Source: Variovorax sp. V93
GTDB lineage: Bacteria > Pseudomonadota > Gammaproteobacteria > Burkholderiales > Burkholderiaceae_C
Length of the DNA: 64,000 bases
NCBI RefSeq assembly: GCF_041154485.1
Contig: NZ_AP028669.1
Location: forward strand, 4,216,001 to 4,280,000
Direction: 5' to 3'
Shown here: piece by piece, positions 53,541 through 62,274 of the stretch
Layout of the letters: every line of letters starts with the position of its first letter
Position numbering within the stretch: the stretch's first letter is position 1
Made by a program: the position numbers and the translations under genes
The notes under the pieces: generated by a model
Told to the model about the DNA's origin: nothing
Seen by the model: the letters and a program-made list of their open reading frames with translations, nothing else
The model's database searches: none

Positions 53541-54986
53541 ATGATGGGTCAGAAACTGAAGATTACCGGCTGGGTTGCCGCCGGCGCCGTTGCCGGCGTC
53601 TTGACCACCGTCTCGTTGCAGACGGTTGCACGCGGTTCGCTTGCGCCGCTCCCGCTCGAAGAATTGCAGCAGCTCGCCGCGGTGTTCGGCATGGTCAAGA
53701 GCGACTATGTCGAGCCGGTCGACGAGAAAAAGCTCATTTCCGACGCCATCTCGGGGATGGTGGCCGGACTCGATCCGCATTCCCAGTACTTCGACAAGAA
53801 GTCCTTCAAGGAATTCCGGGAAGGCACCACCGGCCGCTTCGTCGGCGTGGGCATCGAAATTTCCCAGGAAGACGGACTCATCAAGGTGGTGTCGCCGATC
53901 GAGGGCTCGCCGGCCTTCCGCGCGGGCCTGAAGCCCAACGACCTGATCACCAAGATCGACGACACGGCCGTGCGCGGCCTGTCGCTCAACGAAGCCGTCA
54001 AGCGCATGCGCGGCGAGGCCAACACCAAGGTGCTGCTGACCATCTTCCGCAAGGACGAGAGCCGCACCTTCCCGGTCACGATCACGCGCGAGGAAATCCG
54101 TACCCAGTCGGTGCGCGGCAAGGTCATGGAGCCCGGCTACGGCTGGATCCGGCTGTCGCAGTTCCAGGAACGCACGGTCGACGACTTCGTGAAGAAGGTC
54201 GAGGACATCTACAAGGAAGAGCCCAACCTCAAGGGCCTGGTGCTCGACCTGCGCAACGACCCGGGCGGCCTGCTCGACGCGGCCGTCGCCATCTCGGCCG
54301 CCTTCCTGCCCGAGAACGTCACCGTGGTGTCGACCGACGGCCAGCTGGCCGAGAGCAAGTCCGTCTACAAGGCGGCGCCCGAGTTCTACCAGCGCCGCTC
54401 CGGCAGCGACCCGCTGCGCAACCTGCCCGCGGCGCTCAAGACCGTGCCGCTGGTGGTGCTGGTGAACGAAGGCTCGGCCTCCGCGAGCGAGATCGTGGCC
54501 GGCGCGCTGCAGGACCACAAGCGCGCCACCATCATGGGGAGCCAGACCTTCGGCAAGGGCTCGGTGCAGACGGTGCGCCCGCTCGGTCCGGACACGGGCC
54601 TCAAGATCACCACGGCGCGCTACTACACGCCCAGCGGCACCTCGATCCAGGCCAAGGGCATCGTGCCCAACGTGCTGATCGACGAAAGCGCCGAGGGCAG
54701 CCCCTTCGCCGCCCTGCGCATGCGCGAGGCCGACCTCGAAAAGCACCTGGCCAGCGGCCAGGGCCCTGAAACCAAGGACCCGGAACGCGAAAAGGCCCGC
54801 GACGAAGCCCGCAAGCGCCTCGAGGAAGAAGCCAAGAAGCCGCCGCAGGACCGCAAGGTGCCCGAGTTCGGCACCGACAAGGACTTCCCGCTGGTGCAGG
54901 CGCTCAACCGCCTCAAGGGCCAGCCGGTGCTGGTCAGCAAGACCCAGGTCATTGTCGAAAACAAGGAAGAGAAGAAGGAAAACTGA
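53541..54986 (+). CDS. C-terminal processing peptidase, S41 (CtpA/Prc)
   Basis: A 481-residue protease with an N-terminal signal/anchor (about 6-30), a PDZ domain at about 90-175 (GRFVGVGIEI...GSPAFRAGLKPNDLI), and the S41 core. Catalytic Ser is in EGSASASEI and Lys in TFGKGSVQ. A Lys/Glu-rich C-terminal tail follows. It trims C-termini of periplasmic proteins. A TATATT box (53506-53511) is a possible -10. Confidence 0.93.
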   Translation: MMGQKLKITGWVAAGAVAGVLTTVSLQTVARGSLAPLPLEELQQLAAVFGMVKSDYVEPVDEKKLISDAISGMVAGLDPHSQYFDKKSFKEFREGTTGRFVGVGIEISQEDGLIKVVSPIEGSPAFRAGLKPNDLITKIDDTAVRGLSLNEAVKRMRGEANTKVLLTIFRKDESRTFPVTITREEIRTQSVRGKVMEPGYGWIRLSQFQERTVDDFVKKVEDIYKEEPNLKGLVLDLRNDPGGLLDAAVAISAAFLPENVTVVSTDGQLAESKSVYKAAPEFYQRRSGSDPLRNLPAALKTVPLVVLVNEGSASASEIVAGALQDHKRATIMGSQTFGKGSVQTVRPLGPDTGLKITTARYYTPSGTSIQAKGIVPNVLIDESAEGSPFAALRMREADLEKHLASGQGPETKDPEREKARDEARKRLEEEAKKPPQDRKVPEFGTDKDFPLVQALNRLKGQPVLVSKTQVIVENKEEKKEN

Positions 54987-55027
54987 AGCCGCGCAGCCCC
55001 CAGAGGCAGCGGCGGCCCGAGGCGCGC

Positions 55028-55786
55028 ATGGACGACCACGACCTGCTGCGCTACTCGCGGCACATCCTCCTCGAGGAATTCGGCATCGACGGGCAGGCGC
55101 GCGTGAGCGCCGGCCGCGTTCTTGTCATCGGTGCCGGCGGGCTGGGCTCGCCGGTTGCGCTTTATCTCGCGGCCGCGGGCGTCGGCCAGATCACGCTGGT
55201 CGACGACGACGAGGTCGACCTCACCAACCTGCAGCGCCAGGTCGCCCATACGAATGCGCGCGTCGGCCGGCCCAAGGTCGAATCGGCGGCCCAGGCCATG
55301 CGCGACATCAACCCGGATATCGCGATCGAGACGCACGCGCTGCGTGCCGACGAGGCCCTGCTTTCGCGCCTCGTCGCGGCAGCGGACGTGGTGGTCGATT
55401 GCTGCGACAACTTTGCCACCCGCCATGCGGTCAACCGGGCCTGCGTGGCACACGGCAAGCCGCTGGTGGCGGGCGCCGCGATCCGCTTCGACGGCCAGTT
55501 GAGCGTGTATGACACGCGCGACGAGGCCTCGCCCTGCTACGCCTGCATCTTCCCGCCCGATGCGGCCTTCGAGGAAACGCGCTGCGCGGTGCTCGGGGTG
55601 TTCGGCCCGGTGGTCGGCACCATCGGCACGCTGCAGGCCAGCGAAGCGCTCAAGCTGCTCGCCGGCATCGGGCCGTCGCTCGCGGGCAAGCTCCTGATGT
55701 TCGACGGGCGGCGCACCGCCTTCGATACGCTGAAGATCGCGCGCGATCCGCACTGCAGCGTGTGCGCGCAGCGCGCGCGCGCCTGA
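55028..55786 (+). CDS. HesA/MoeB/ThiF family adenylyltransferase
   Basis: A 252-residue E1-like enzyme. The ATP site GAGGLGSP is near 35-42; VDDDEVDLTNLQRQ follows. Zinc ligands are the CYAC and CSVC pairs. It would adenylate the C-terminal glycine of a sulfur carrier (MoaD for molybdopterin or ThiS for thiamin). No such carrier is adjacent, so MoeB and ThiF cannot be told apart. It starts 41 bp after the protease gene. A MoeB role would fit the organism's heavy use of molybdenum cofactor. Confidence 0.85.
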   Translation: MDDHDLLRYSRHILLEEFGIDGQARVSAGRVLVIGAGGLGSPVALYLAAAGVGQITLVDDDEVDLTNLQRQVAHTNARVGRPKVESAAQAMRDINPDIAIETHALRADEALLSRLVAAADVVVDCCDNFATRHAVNRACVAHGKPLVAGAAIRFDGQLSVYDTRDEASPCYACIFPPDAAFEETRCAVLGVFGPVVGTIGTLQASEALKLLAGIGPSLAGKLLMFDGRRTAFDTLKIARDPHCSVCAQRARA

Positions 55787-55801
55787 GCGGGCGCCTGCGG
55801 C

Positions 55802-57814
55802 TCAGCGCGCCCTCGCGCCCTTGGCCTTGGCGGCACCAGCGGCCGCCGGACCGGCGCCGGGCTTGTTGGCCTGCCCCAGCACGCTCTTGCAATCGGAGTC
55901 CTCGCCCGGACCGCTTTCGACGGTCGCGGCCAGTGCCAGGAGCGGATTGACGGCACCCAGCGCCAGCGCGGCCAGGCCACGCTGGGCCAGCGGAACCACC
56001 TTCAGGCCGCCTCTCGGTGCGCCGAAGGTGCCGCTCACCACCAGCGGCGTGCGGACCGACAAAATGCTCTTGCTCTTGGGCTCCGGGTAGACCACGAAAT
56101 CGAGGCCCTCGGTGGCCAGGTTGGCCTGCCCCGTGGCGGTGAACACGGCATTGGTCGTGTCCAGCATCAGCGTGCGCCCCGTCATCAGCCCCTTGTTCAC
56201 GTCGAACGCCAGCGCCGCGCAGCGCAGTTCGACGTTGCGGTCGCCGCGCAGCAGGAACTTGATGATGTCGCCGCCCACCAGTGTCGCGAACACAGGCAGC
56301 AGGTTGCCGAACTGGCCGCGCCCCGCCATGACCGCCACGTCGCCCGAGGCGCCCCCGAGCCAGTTGGCCACGGTGCTGCCCGGGCCCGACAGGTTGATGC
56401 GCCCGTCCAGCCGCCCCACGCTGTTGCCCGTGGTTTCGAGCTTGGGGAAAACTCGCGCCAGCTGCATCGCGCGCACGTCGAGCGAGGCCCGGATGTCTGC
56501 CGGGTTCTTCGAGGCATCGATGCGGATCGCACCGCTCATCCTGCCGCCGGCTATGCCGAGGTCGAGGGGATCGAGCGTCAGCACGCCGTCGGCCAGCTTG
56601 ACCTGCACGCTGCCGCGATCGAGCGGGATGTCGCGTACGTTCCGGATGCGGTCCGCCGTGTACTTCACGTCGGCGTTCATCGCATGCACGCGCTCGAAGT
56701 CGAGCGGGGCCGCGGGCAGCACCTTGCCGCCGGGGCGCCTGGCCTGGGTGATGGTCGGCGGCGGCGCCACGCCTTCCACCGCCCGGGCCGAGCGTTCGGT
56801 GGGCCGCAGGCCGATCAGCGGGCCCAGGTCGTCCATGTCCATCAGCCGGGAGCGCAACTCGCCTGCCAGATGCGGCACCCGGCCGGCCTTGTCGAAGCGC
56901 ATGTCGCCGGCGATATCGGACAGGCCGAGCCGGCCCTTGAGTCCCGCCACCTCCCACAGCTTGCCGCGCTTGCGCAGGTCGCCGCTCAGTGCATAAGGAG
57001 AGGTTTCCGGCAGTGCGATGCCCAGCAGCGGGAACAGGGCGCCGAGGGTCTGGCCCTTGAGATCGAACCTGGCCTCGATGCCGTCGAGGTCGGCGAAGTC
57101 GGTCACGGTGCCCGATGCCTTCAGCCGGGTGTGGCCGGCCGCGGCATCGATCTCCATCGGGAACGGCGGCTGGCCGGCCGCCTTGAGCTGCAGCACGTTG
57201 CCGGTGCGGCCCTCCGCACTCAGCGGCTGGCCCTTGTAGCGGCCCTTGATGCGAAAGTTCAGGGGAAGCGCCCCGCGGCTGGTGTCGTAGCTCACGTCCG
57301 CATGCAGGTCGACGCCCAGGTGCGTGGCCAGGAAATCGACCGCGCCGCTGTCCACCTGCATCTGGCCGATGACCGGAACGGTGCCGGGATCGGAGGTGTC
57401 CTTGCCGAGCGCCCACGTGCGGCGCCCGTCCTGTTCCATTTGCAGGCCCAGGATGGGCGAAGAAAGCGCCAGCCGCGGGATCACCACCTTCTGCGTGAGG
57501 AGCAGCGGCCACAGCCGGATGTCGAACTCGGCGCGCTCGGCCTTGACCAGATAGGGGTCGCGGGCCCAGGGCGGATTGGCAAACTCGATGCCGTCGGCCT
57601 TGACGGTGGCGCCGCGCAGGCCGATGCCCACATCGAGCCGGCGCGTGATCTCGAACTTGCGCCCGGTCTTCTCGCTGACGTAGCGATTCACGGGCCCGCG
57701 CAAGGTGTCCCACGGGAAGAACACCAGCAGCACCGCCAGCGCGGCAAGCAGCAGCACCACAGCCGCAAGCAGCTTGAGCCAGAGCGGCCGGTGGCGAAGG
57801 ACGTTCGTTGCCAT
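55802..57814 (-). CDS. AsmA family protein
   Basis: A 670-residue envelope protein with one N-terminal membrane helix (about 13-32). AsmA-type repeats follow as a long beta-rich periplasmic stretch, and the C-terminal AsmA_2 part is near 480-600 (LDGRINLSGPGSTVANWL). The family is thought to transport phospholipids to the outer membrane. An ATG at 57814 is used; a perfect 10-base palindrome, GGATATATCC, sits 9 bp upstream (57823-57832) and may belong to the promoter. Confidence 0.85.
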   Translation of the reverse strand: MATNVLRHRPLWLKLLAAVVLLLAALAVLLVFFPWDTLRGPVNRYVSEKTGRKFEITRRLDVGIGLRGATVKADGIEFANPPWARDPYLVKAERAEFDIRLWPLLLTQKVVIPRLALSSPILGLQMEQDGRRTWALGKDTSDPGTVPVIGQMQVDSGAVDFLATHLGVDLHADVSYDTSRGALPLNFRIKGRYKGQPLSAEGRTGNVLQLKAAGQPPFPMEIDAAAGHTRLKASGTVTDFADLDGIEARFDLKGQTLGALFPLLGIALPETSPYALSGDLRKRGKLWEVAGLKGRLGLSDIAGDMRFDKAGRVPHLAGELRSRLMDMDDLGPLIGLRPTERSARAVEGVAPPPTITQARRPGGKVLPAAPLDFERVHAMNADVKYTADRIRNVRDIPLDRGSVQVKLADGVLTLDPLDLGIAGGRMSGAIRIDASKNPADIRASLDVRAMQLARVFPKLETTGNSVGRLDGRINLSGPGSTVANWLGGASGDVAVMAGRGQFGNLLPVFATLVGGDIIKFLLRGDRNVELRCAALAFDVNKGLMTGRTLMLDTTNAVFTATGQANLATEGLDFVVYPEPKSKSILSVRTPLVVSGTFGAPRGGLKVVPLAQRGLAALALGAVNPLLALAATVESGPGEDSDCKSVLGQANKPGAGPAAAGAAKAKGARAR

Positions 57815-58047
57815 GAAAGCTGGATATATCCGCCGCGCCGCATCGCGGGTCGGCAATGGACCGCAGAAACCGTGAGGCATTGCCTACGGAACGGCCTCGC
57901 CGGCCCTCTCGTCAGAACGCGCCTACAACACCCTTCCCCCGAAACTTGCATGATGCTCGTTGGCGGCGCCACAAATTTCCGGTGTGCAGGCATTCGCCAG
58001 CGGGGCGTCGAAGACACCTGCCAACGTCAGAGGAAGCGCGGTTCGGC

Positions 58048-58461
58048 ATGGAGACAAGACTGCAGACCTACATCGTCGAAGACAACCTCACGATCCGTGA
58101 AAACCTCATTGGCACCCTGGAAGAACTTACCTGCACGACGGTGGTCGGCTTTGCCGAAACCGAAGCCCACGCGAGGCAGTGGCTGCACGATCACAGCGAG
58201 GAGTGGGACCTGGCGGTGGTCGACCTCTTTCTCAAGCAAGGCAGCGGCCTGGGCGTGCTCCAGGCCTGCACCTCGCGCCGGGCGAACCAGAAGGTGGTGG
58301 TGCTCAGCAACTATGCAACGCCCGACATCCGGCGGCGCTGCGCCGAGTTCGGCGTGGATGCGGTGTTCGACAAGTCGAACGAGATCGACGCGCTGGTCGA
58401 CTTCTGCATCCTGGAGGCAGTGGCTCACCGCCCCACCAGTGGCACCGGCGGCACCGGCTGA
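58048..58461 (+). CDS. Stand-alone receiver-domain response regulator
   Basis: A 137-residue protein made only of a CheY-like receiver: acidic Glu11-Asp12, phospho-acceptor Asp59 (VVDLFLKQGSG), and Lys109-like residue in FDKSNE. No output domain follows, just a Thr/Gly-rich tail. AGAGGAAG precedes the ATG at 58048. It converges with the NarL-type gene, whose kinase lies beyond. It may act as a phosphate sink or protein-binding partner in the same pathway. Confidence 0.85.
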   Translation: METRLQTYIVEDNLTIRENLIGTLEELTCTTVVGFAETEAHARQWLHDHSEEWDLAVVDLFLKQGSGLGVLQACTSRRANQKVVVLSNYATPDIRRRCAEFGVDAVFDKSNEIDALVDFCILEAVAHRPTSGTGGTG

Positions 58462-58489
58462 AGAAAAAGCCGGAAGCCGGAAGCCGCCG

Positions 58490-59122
58490 TCAATCGATCA
58501 GCTTGTTCTTCAGCGCGTAGTAGGTGAGGTCGCTGTTGGAGGACAGGTTCATCTTCTCCATCAGGCGCGTGCGGTAGGTGCTGACGGTCTTCACCGACAG
58601 CGAGAGCGTCTTGGCGATGTCGCCCGCGGTCTCGCCCTTGGCAAGCTTCAGGAACACCTGGAACTCCCGCTCCGACAGCTGCTCGTGCGGCGCTGCGTCG
58701 TCCTTGCGGTCGAGCTGGCGTGCCAGCAGTTCCGCCACAGCCGGCGTGATGTAGCGGCGGCCCAGCGAGATGGTGCGAATGGCGTTGACGATCTCGATCG
58801 GATCGCACTCCTTGTTGAGGTAGCCGCTCGCACCCTGGCGGATGAGATTCATCGCGTAGTGCTCTTCAGGGTAGCCGCTCAGGATGAGGATGCCCACGTC
58901 CGGCGCCTTGGCGCGGATCATGGCGAGCGCGTCGATGCCGCTCTGCCCCGGCATGGAAAGGTCCATCACCAGCACGTCGAGCTCCGTGGTGCGCACGAGC
59001 TCGATGGCCTCTCGCCCGCTGGCGGCTTCGCCGGCCACGCGCAAATCGACGTGTTCGGAGAAGAACTGCCTCAGGCCAGATCTGACGATGGCGTGGTCGT
59101 CCACAATTCCAATTTTGATCAT
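58490..59122 (-). CDS. NarL/FixJ family response regulator
   Basis: A 210-residue regulator with a receiver domain (VDDH at 8-10, Asp54 in VMDLSMPG) and a LuxR-type helix-turn-helix at about 145-200 (LSEREFQVFLKLAKGETAGDIAKTL split over two helices). It is divergent from a HisKA_3 histidine kinase with 107 bp between them. Kinases of that subtype pair with NarL-type regulators, so the two form a system. Confidence 0.9.
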   Translation of the reverse strand: MIKIGIVDDHAIVRSGLRQFFSEHVDLRVAGEAASGREAIELVRTTELDVLVMDLSMPGQSGIDALAMIRAKAPDVGILILSGYPEEHYAMNLIRQGASGYLNKECDPIEIVNAIRTISLGRRYITPAVAELLARQLDRKDDAAPHEQLSEREFQVFLKLAKGETAGDIAKTLSLSVKTVSTYRTRLMEKMNLSSNSDLTYYALKNKLID

Positions 59123-59229
59123 CTGTTACTTTCTTCGTTGTGCCGCGCCTGCGCAAGCCGCAGCATGCCGGTCCCCTGGTTGTTGTCGATTATTCACGAA
59201 CTTGTGTTGAAAGCACCCTCGAAAGTTTC

Positions 59230-60573
59230 ATGCATTGGCTAGCCCCTCCAAAAATGGCCGTGAGCCTGCTGCTCGCGGCGCTGGCCGCGCTGGCCCTCGT
59301 CGGCATCAACGAGGCCGGCTACCGCCAGTCGAGCCGCGCCCTGGCAGACATCGACGCGGCGCTGAAGGTGCGCGGTACGCTCAACCAGATCCTGCAGAAC
59401 ATGCTCGATGCCGAAACCGGTCAGCGAGGCTACCTCCTGACCGGCGAAGCCAGCTACCGGCAACCCTACGACACGGCGGTCAAACAGGTCGACGGCCACC
59501 TTGCGGCACTGCGCCAACTGTACGCCGAACGCCCGGCCGAGCGCACGCGGCTGGCGGAGCTTTCGAAGCACGTGCTGCGCAAGATCGCTGAAATGGACAT
59601 GAGCGTGCGGCTGCGGCAGGACGGCAAGGACGAGGCCTGGAAATTCGTCATCACGACGGACGTGGGGCGCGAGGAAATGGATTCCATTCGCAAGGCCGCC
59701 GGCGAACTGGCGGAGATCAGCAACCAGACCCTGCACCAGAGCCAGATCCAGGTGATGAAGTCGCTGCGGCTCGCGCGCATCGGCACCGCCATCGTCGCGC
59801 TTGCCGCGTTCCTGGCCTTCTTCCTGTACCTGCGGCAGGCGCACGCGCTGCGCACCATCGGAGAGCGCCAGCAGGAAACACTGCAGCGCGAGCGCAATGC
59901 GCTCGAAGACGAAGTGCGCGAACGCACCGCATCGCTGGCCGAACTGGCCACGCACCTGCAGGACGTGCGCGAAACCGAGCGCGGCTATCTCGCGCGGGAG
60001 CTGCACGACGAACTCGGTTCGCTGCTGACCGCCGCCAAGCTGGACGTGGCCCGCCTGAAGTCGCGGCTGCTGGAGGCGCCCGACGCCACCCAGCGGCTGC
60101 AGCACCTGACCGAGCTGCTCAACAGCGGCATCGCGCTCAAGCGCCGCATCATCGAGGACCTGCGGCCATCGTCTCTGTCGAACCTCGGGCTGGTCGCCTC
60201 GCTCGAGATCCTCGGACGCGAGTTCGCCGAACGCTCGGGCATCCAGGTCCAGATGGTGCTCGAACCGGTGGCCATGGACGAATCGCGCCAGCTCACGATC
60301 TACCGCATGGTGCAGGAGAGCCTGACCAACATCGGCAAGTACGCCGAGGCCAGCGAAGCGACGATCGTCCTGAAGAATTACGAGAACCACGCAGTGGTGG
60401 AAGTGGCCGACAACGGCAAGGGCTTCGACCCCCAGCGCCTGCGCCCCTCGACGCATGGCCTGGCCGGCATGCGCCACCGGGTCGAGGCGGCCCGGGGCAA
60501 GCTCACGATCTCGTCGACGCCGGGCCGCGGAACCCGCGTGAGCGCCATGCTGCCCATTGCGAAGCCGCTCTGA
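59230..60573 (+). CDS. CHASE3-domain sensor histidine kinase (NarX/DegS-like HisKA_3)
   Basis: A 447-residue kinase. A membrane helix (about 10-26) leads into a CHASE3 sensor domain (about 35-170; AETGQRGYLLTGE is its signature). A second helix follows near 184-202, then a coiled coil, HisKA_3 with His259 (ARELHDELGS), and an HATPase domain with DNGKGFD and GLAGMRHR. The ATG at 59230 is favoured; an upstream GTG at 59140 extends the frame by 30 non-conserved residues. It likely phosphorylates the divergent NarL-type regulator. Confidence 0.88.
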   Translation: MHWLAPPKMAVSLLLAALAALALVGINEAGYRQSSRALADIDAALKVRGTLNQILQNMLDAETGQRGYLLTGEASYRQPYDTAVKQVDGHLAALRQLYAERPAERTRLAELSKHVLRKIAEMDMSVRLRQDGKDEAWKFVITTDVGREEMDSIRKAAGELAEISNQTLHQSQIQVMKSLRLARIGTAIVALAAFLAFFLYLRQAHALRTIGERQQETLQRERNALEDEVRERTASLAELATHLQDVRETERGYLARELHDELGSLLTAAKLDVARLKSRLLEAPDATQRLQHLTELLNSGIALKRRIIEDLRPSSLSNLGLVASLEILGREFAERSGIQVQMVLEPVAMDESRQLTIYRMVQESLTNIGKYAEASEATIVLKNYENHAVVEVADNGKGFDPQRLRPSTHGLAGMRHRVEAARGKLTISSTPGRGTRVSAMLPIAKPL

Positions 60574-60765
60574 GCGCTCGCCGGCATCCCCTTCGGCATT
60601 TCTGCACGGATCGGCGCGCAAGGAACTCGGCCATCTCCTACGCTCCCCGCGCCCAGCCGCTGACAGCCCCTCGCAGGGGGGGCCACTTAAGGTTGCCCAC
60701 GTGCCGTTCATTTCCTCTTGGACGCGCAATTTCCAAACAACGAGCGAAGCCTCGAAGGAGTCCAC

Positions 60766-60930
60766 ATGTTGTATTACGCAGTGGTGTTTCTGGTCATCGC
60801 ACTGATCGCCGCCGTGTTCGGCTTCGGCGGCATTGCAGCCAGCGCGGTAGGGATCGCCAAGATCCTTTTCGTGATCTTCGCCGTGCTTGCCATCGCCAGT
60901 TTCCTGGCCGGCTTGCTACGACGCAAGTAG
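60766..60930 (+). CDS. DUF1328 small membrane protein
   Basis: A 54-residue protein with two hydrophobic helices ([20 protein letters not shown] and [21 protein letters not shown] split by AASAVGI) and a basic RRK end. This is the DUF1328/YtjA pattern. GGAG precedes the ATG by 6 bases. It opens a run of small envelope genes that may be induced by stress. Role unknown. Confidence 0.88.
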   Translation: MLYYAVVFLVIALIAAVFGFGGIAASAVGIAKILFVIFAVLAIASFLAGLLRRK

Positions 60931-60984
60931 CGTAGGTACGATCCACAGGCTCCCGCAATTCATCTCCCCGGAAAGGAAAAATTC

Positions 60985-61359
60985 ATGAACACGACCAAGA
61001 CTCCCTCGCAAATTGCCGACGAGGCCCGCCAGACCGCCAACGATGCGGTGGAAACGACCCGGGCCTATGCACAGAACGCGGTGAATGCGGCCGGCGAGAA
61101 GGTCCGCGAATTGCGCCGCGACGCGGAACCCGCGGTCGAACAACTGGCCGCACGCGTACAGCAGGCCGTGCAGCGTGGCCTCGACGCCGCCTCCACCACC
61201 AGCGCGCGCGCACAGCGCCGGCTGGAGCAGGCGGCTGACGTGACCGGACGCTATATCTCCGACCAGCCCGTGCGCTCGGTGCTGATTGCGGCCGCAGCCG
61301 GCGCCGCGATCACCGCCCTCATCGTGCTGGCCAGCCGCAACCGCCGGGACGACTACTGA
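60985..61359 (+). CDS. DUF883 / ElaB-like membrane-anchored protein
   Basis: A 124-residue protein. A long Ala/Glu/Arg helix (about 8-90) ends in one membrane helix (VRSVLIAAAAGAAITALIVL) and a basic tail, like ElaB/YqjD. Those proteins sit in the inner membrane and can bind ribosomes in stationary phase. A strong ribosome site, GGAAAGGA, precedes the ATG. Confidence 0.85.
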   Translation: MNTTKTPSQIADEARQTANDAVETTRAYAQNAVNAAGEKVRELRRDAEPAVEQLAARVQQAVQRGLDAASTTSARAQRRLEQAADVTGRYISDQPVRSVLIAAAAGAAITALIVLASRNRRDDY

Positions 61360-61406
61360 TTTGATCCGCTGAAGGCACGCACGCAGTTCCACCCGTTCCG
61401 CGCACC

Positions 61407-61790
61407 ATGCTTCATCCGATTTTTTCCACGGTGCTCGGGCATCCGGAACTCATCGCCGACCACGCCGCCAACTACGCGGCACTGGTAAGACAGGAGGCCT
61501 CGGAAGCGGGGCGCGGGATCGTTGCCCGCATCGTGGCCGGCGTGCTGGCCGTCGGCAGCGCCCTGCTGGCCCTCGGGCTCATCGGCGTGGCCGTGCTGAT
61601 GGGCGTGCTCCACGGCAGCTTCCACTGGGTGCTGGTGGCGGTGCCCGGCGTTGCGCTGGTGATCGCCGCCATTTGCGCCTGGATGGCGGCCCGGCCGTTC
61701 CCCGGCTATGGATTCGACGATCTGCGCGCCCAGGTCGATGCCGACCTGAGGGCGCTGCACGAAGCCGGAGTTCGCCATGGACGGCAATGA
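61407..61790 (+). CDS. YqjE-like phage-holin-family membrane protein
   Basis: A 127-residue protein with two membrane helices (about 40-62 and 70-92), an amphipathic start and a charged C-terminus. In E. coli yqjD-yqjE-yqjK are adjacent and give small membrane proteins; the order here is similar. It overlaps the next gene by 14 bp. Confidence 0.8.
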   Translation: MLHPIFSTVLGHPELIADHAANYAALVRQEASEAGRGIVARIVAGVLAVGSALLALGLIGVAVLMGVLHGSFHWVLVAVPGVALVIAAICAWMAARPFPGYGFDDLRAQVDADLRALHEAGVRHGRQ

Positions 61791-62274
61791 GCGCAGCTTC
61801 CTGACGCCGCAGGAGCGGCTGGCCATCTCGCGCCGTGCGCTCGTCAGGCAGTTGAATGGCGAGGATGAGCCTGAGGATGGTGGCGGTCGCGGCAGGCGCC
61901 GCGCGGCGCAGGAACGTCCGGAAGAAATGCACGCCGCCGACGAAACGGCGGACCACCGGCGAGCTTCGTCGGCGCGCGGGCGCAATCAATGGGTGTCGAT
62001 GGCCCGCAGCATGACCGAGCGCTGGTGGCGCCGCCATCCGGCCCATGCTGTGGGCCAGCTCGCCCGCCCTCTGCTCGAACACTATGCCCGCAAGGAGCCT
62101 GCCAAGCTCATGGCGCTGGCGGCTGCCACGGGGGCGGTGCTCGTGCTGACCAAGCCGTGGCGCCTGCTCTCCTTCACGGCGGTGCTGGCGGCTGTGCTCA
62201 AGACATCGGACGTGGCTGACGTCGTCAACACGTTGATGCAGAAAAACACCAGCCCACGAAAGGATTCTCCATGA
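61777..62274 (+). CDS. Small membrane protein, YqjK-like position, unknown function
   Basis: A 165-residue protein. The N-terminal 75 residues are highly charged and Arg/Glu-rich (LTPQERLAISRRALVRQLNG start). The segment from 105 to 140 has one or two hydrophobic helices (LMALAAATGAVLVL, LLSFTAVLAAVL). It lies where yqjK would be, but similarity is too weak to name it. The stop overlaps the ferritin-like start by 4 bp. Confidence 0.7.
   Translation: MDGNERSFLTPQERLAISRRALVRQLNGEDEPEDGGGRGRRRAAQERPEEMHAADETADHRRASSARGRNQWVSMARSMTERWWRRHPAHAVGQLARPLLEHYARKEPAKLMALAAATGAVLVLTKPWRLLSFTAVLAAVLKTSDVADVVNTLMQKNTSPRKDSP

Noticed and set aside
61407..61790. A prophage remnant suggested by the holin-family label
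   Set aside because: The YqjE-like family is a chromosomal envelope protein; no phage genes lie nearby.
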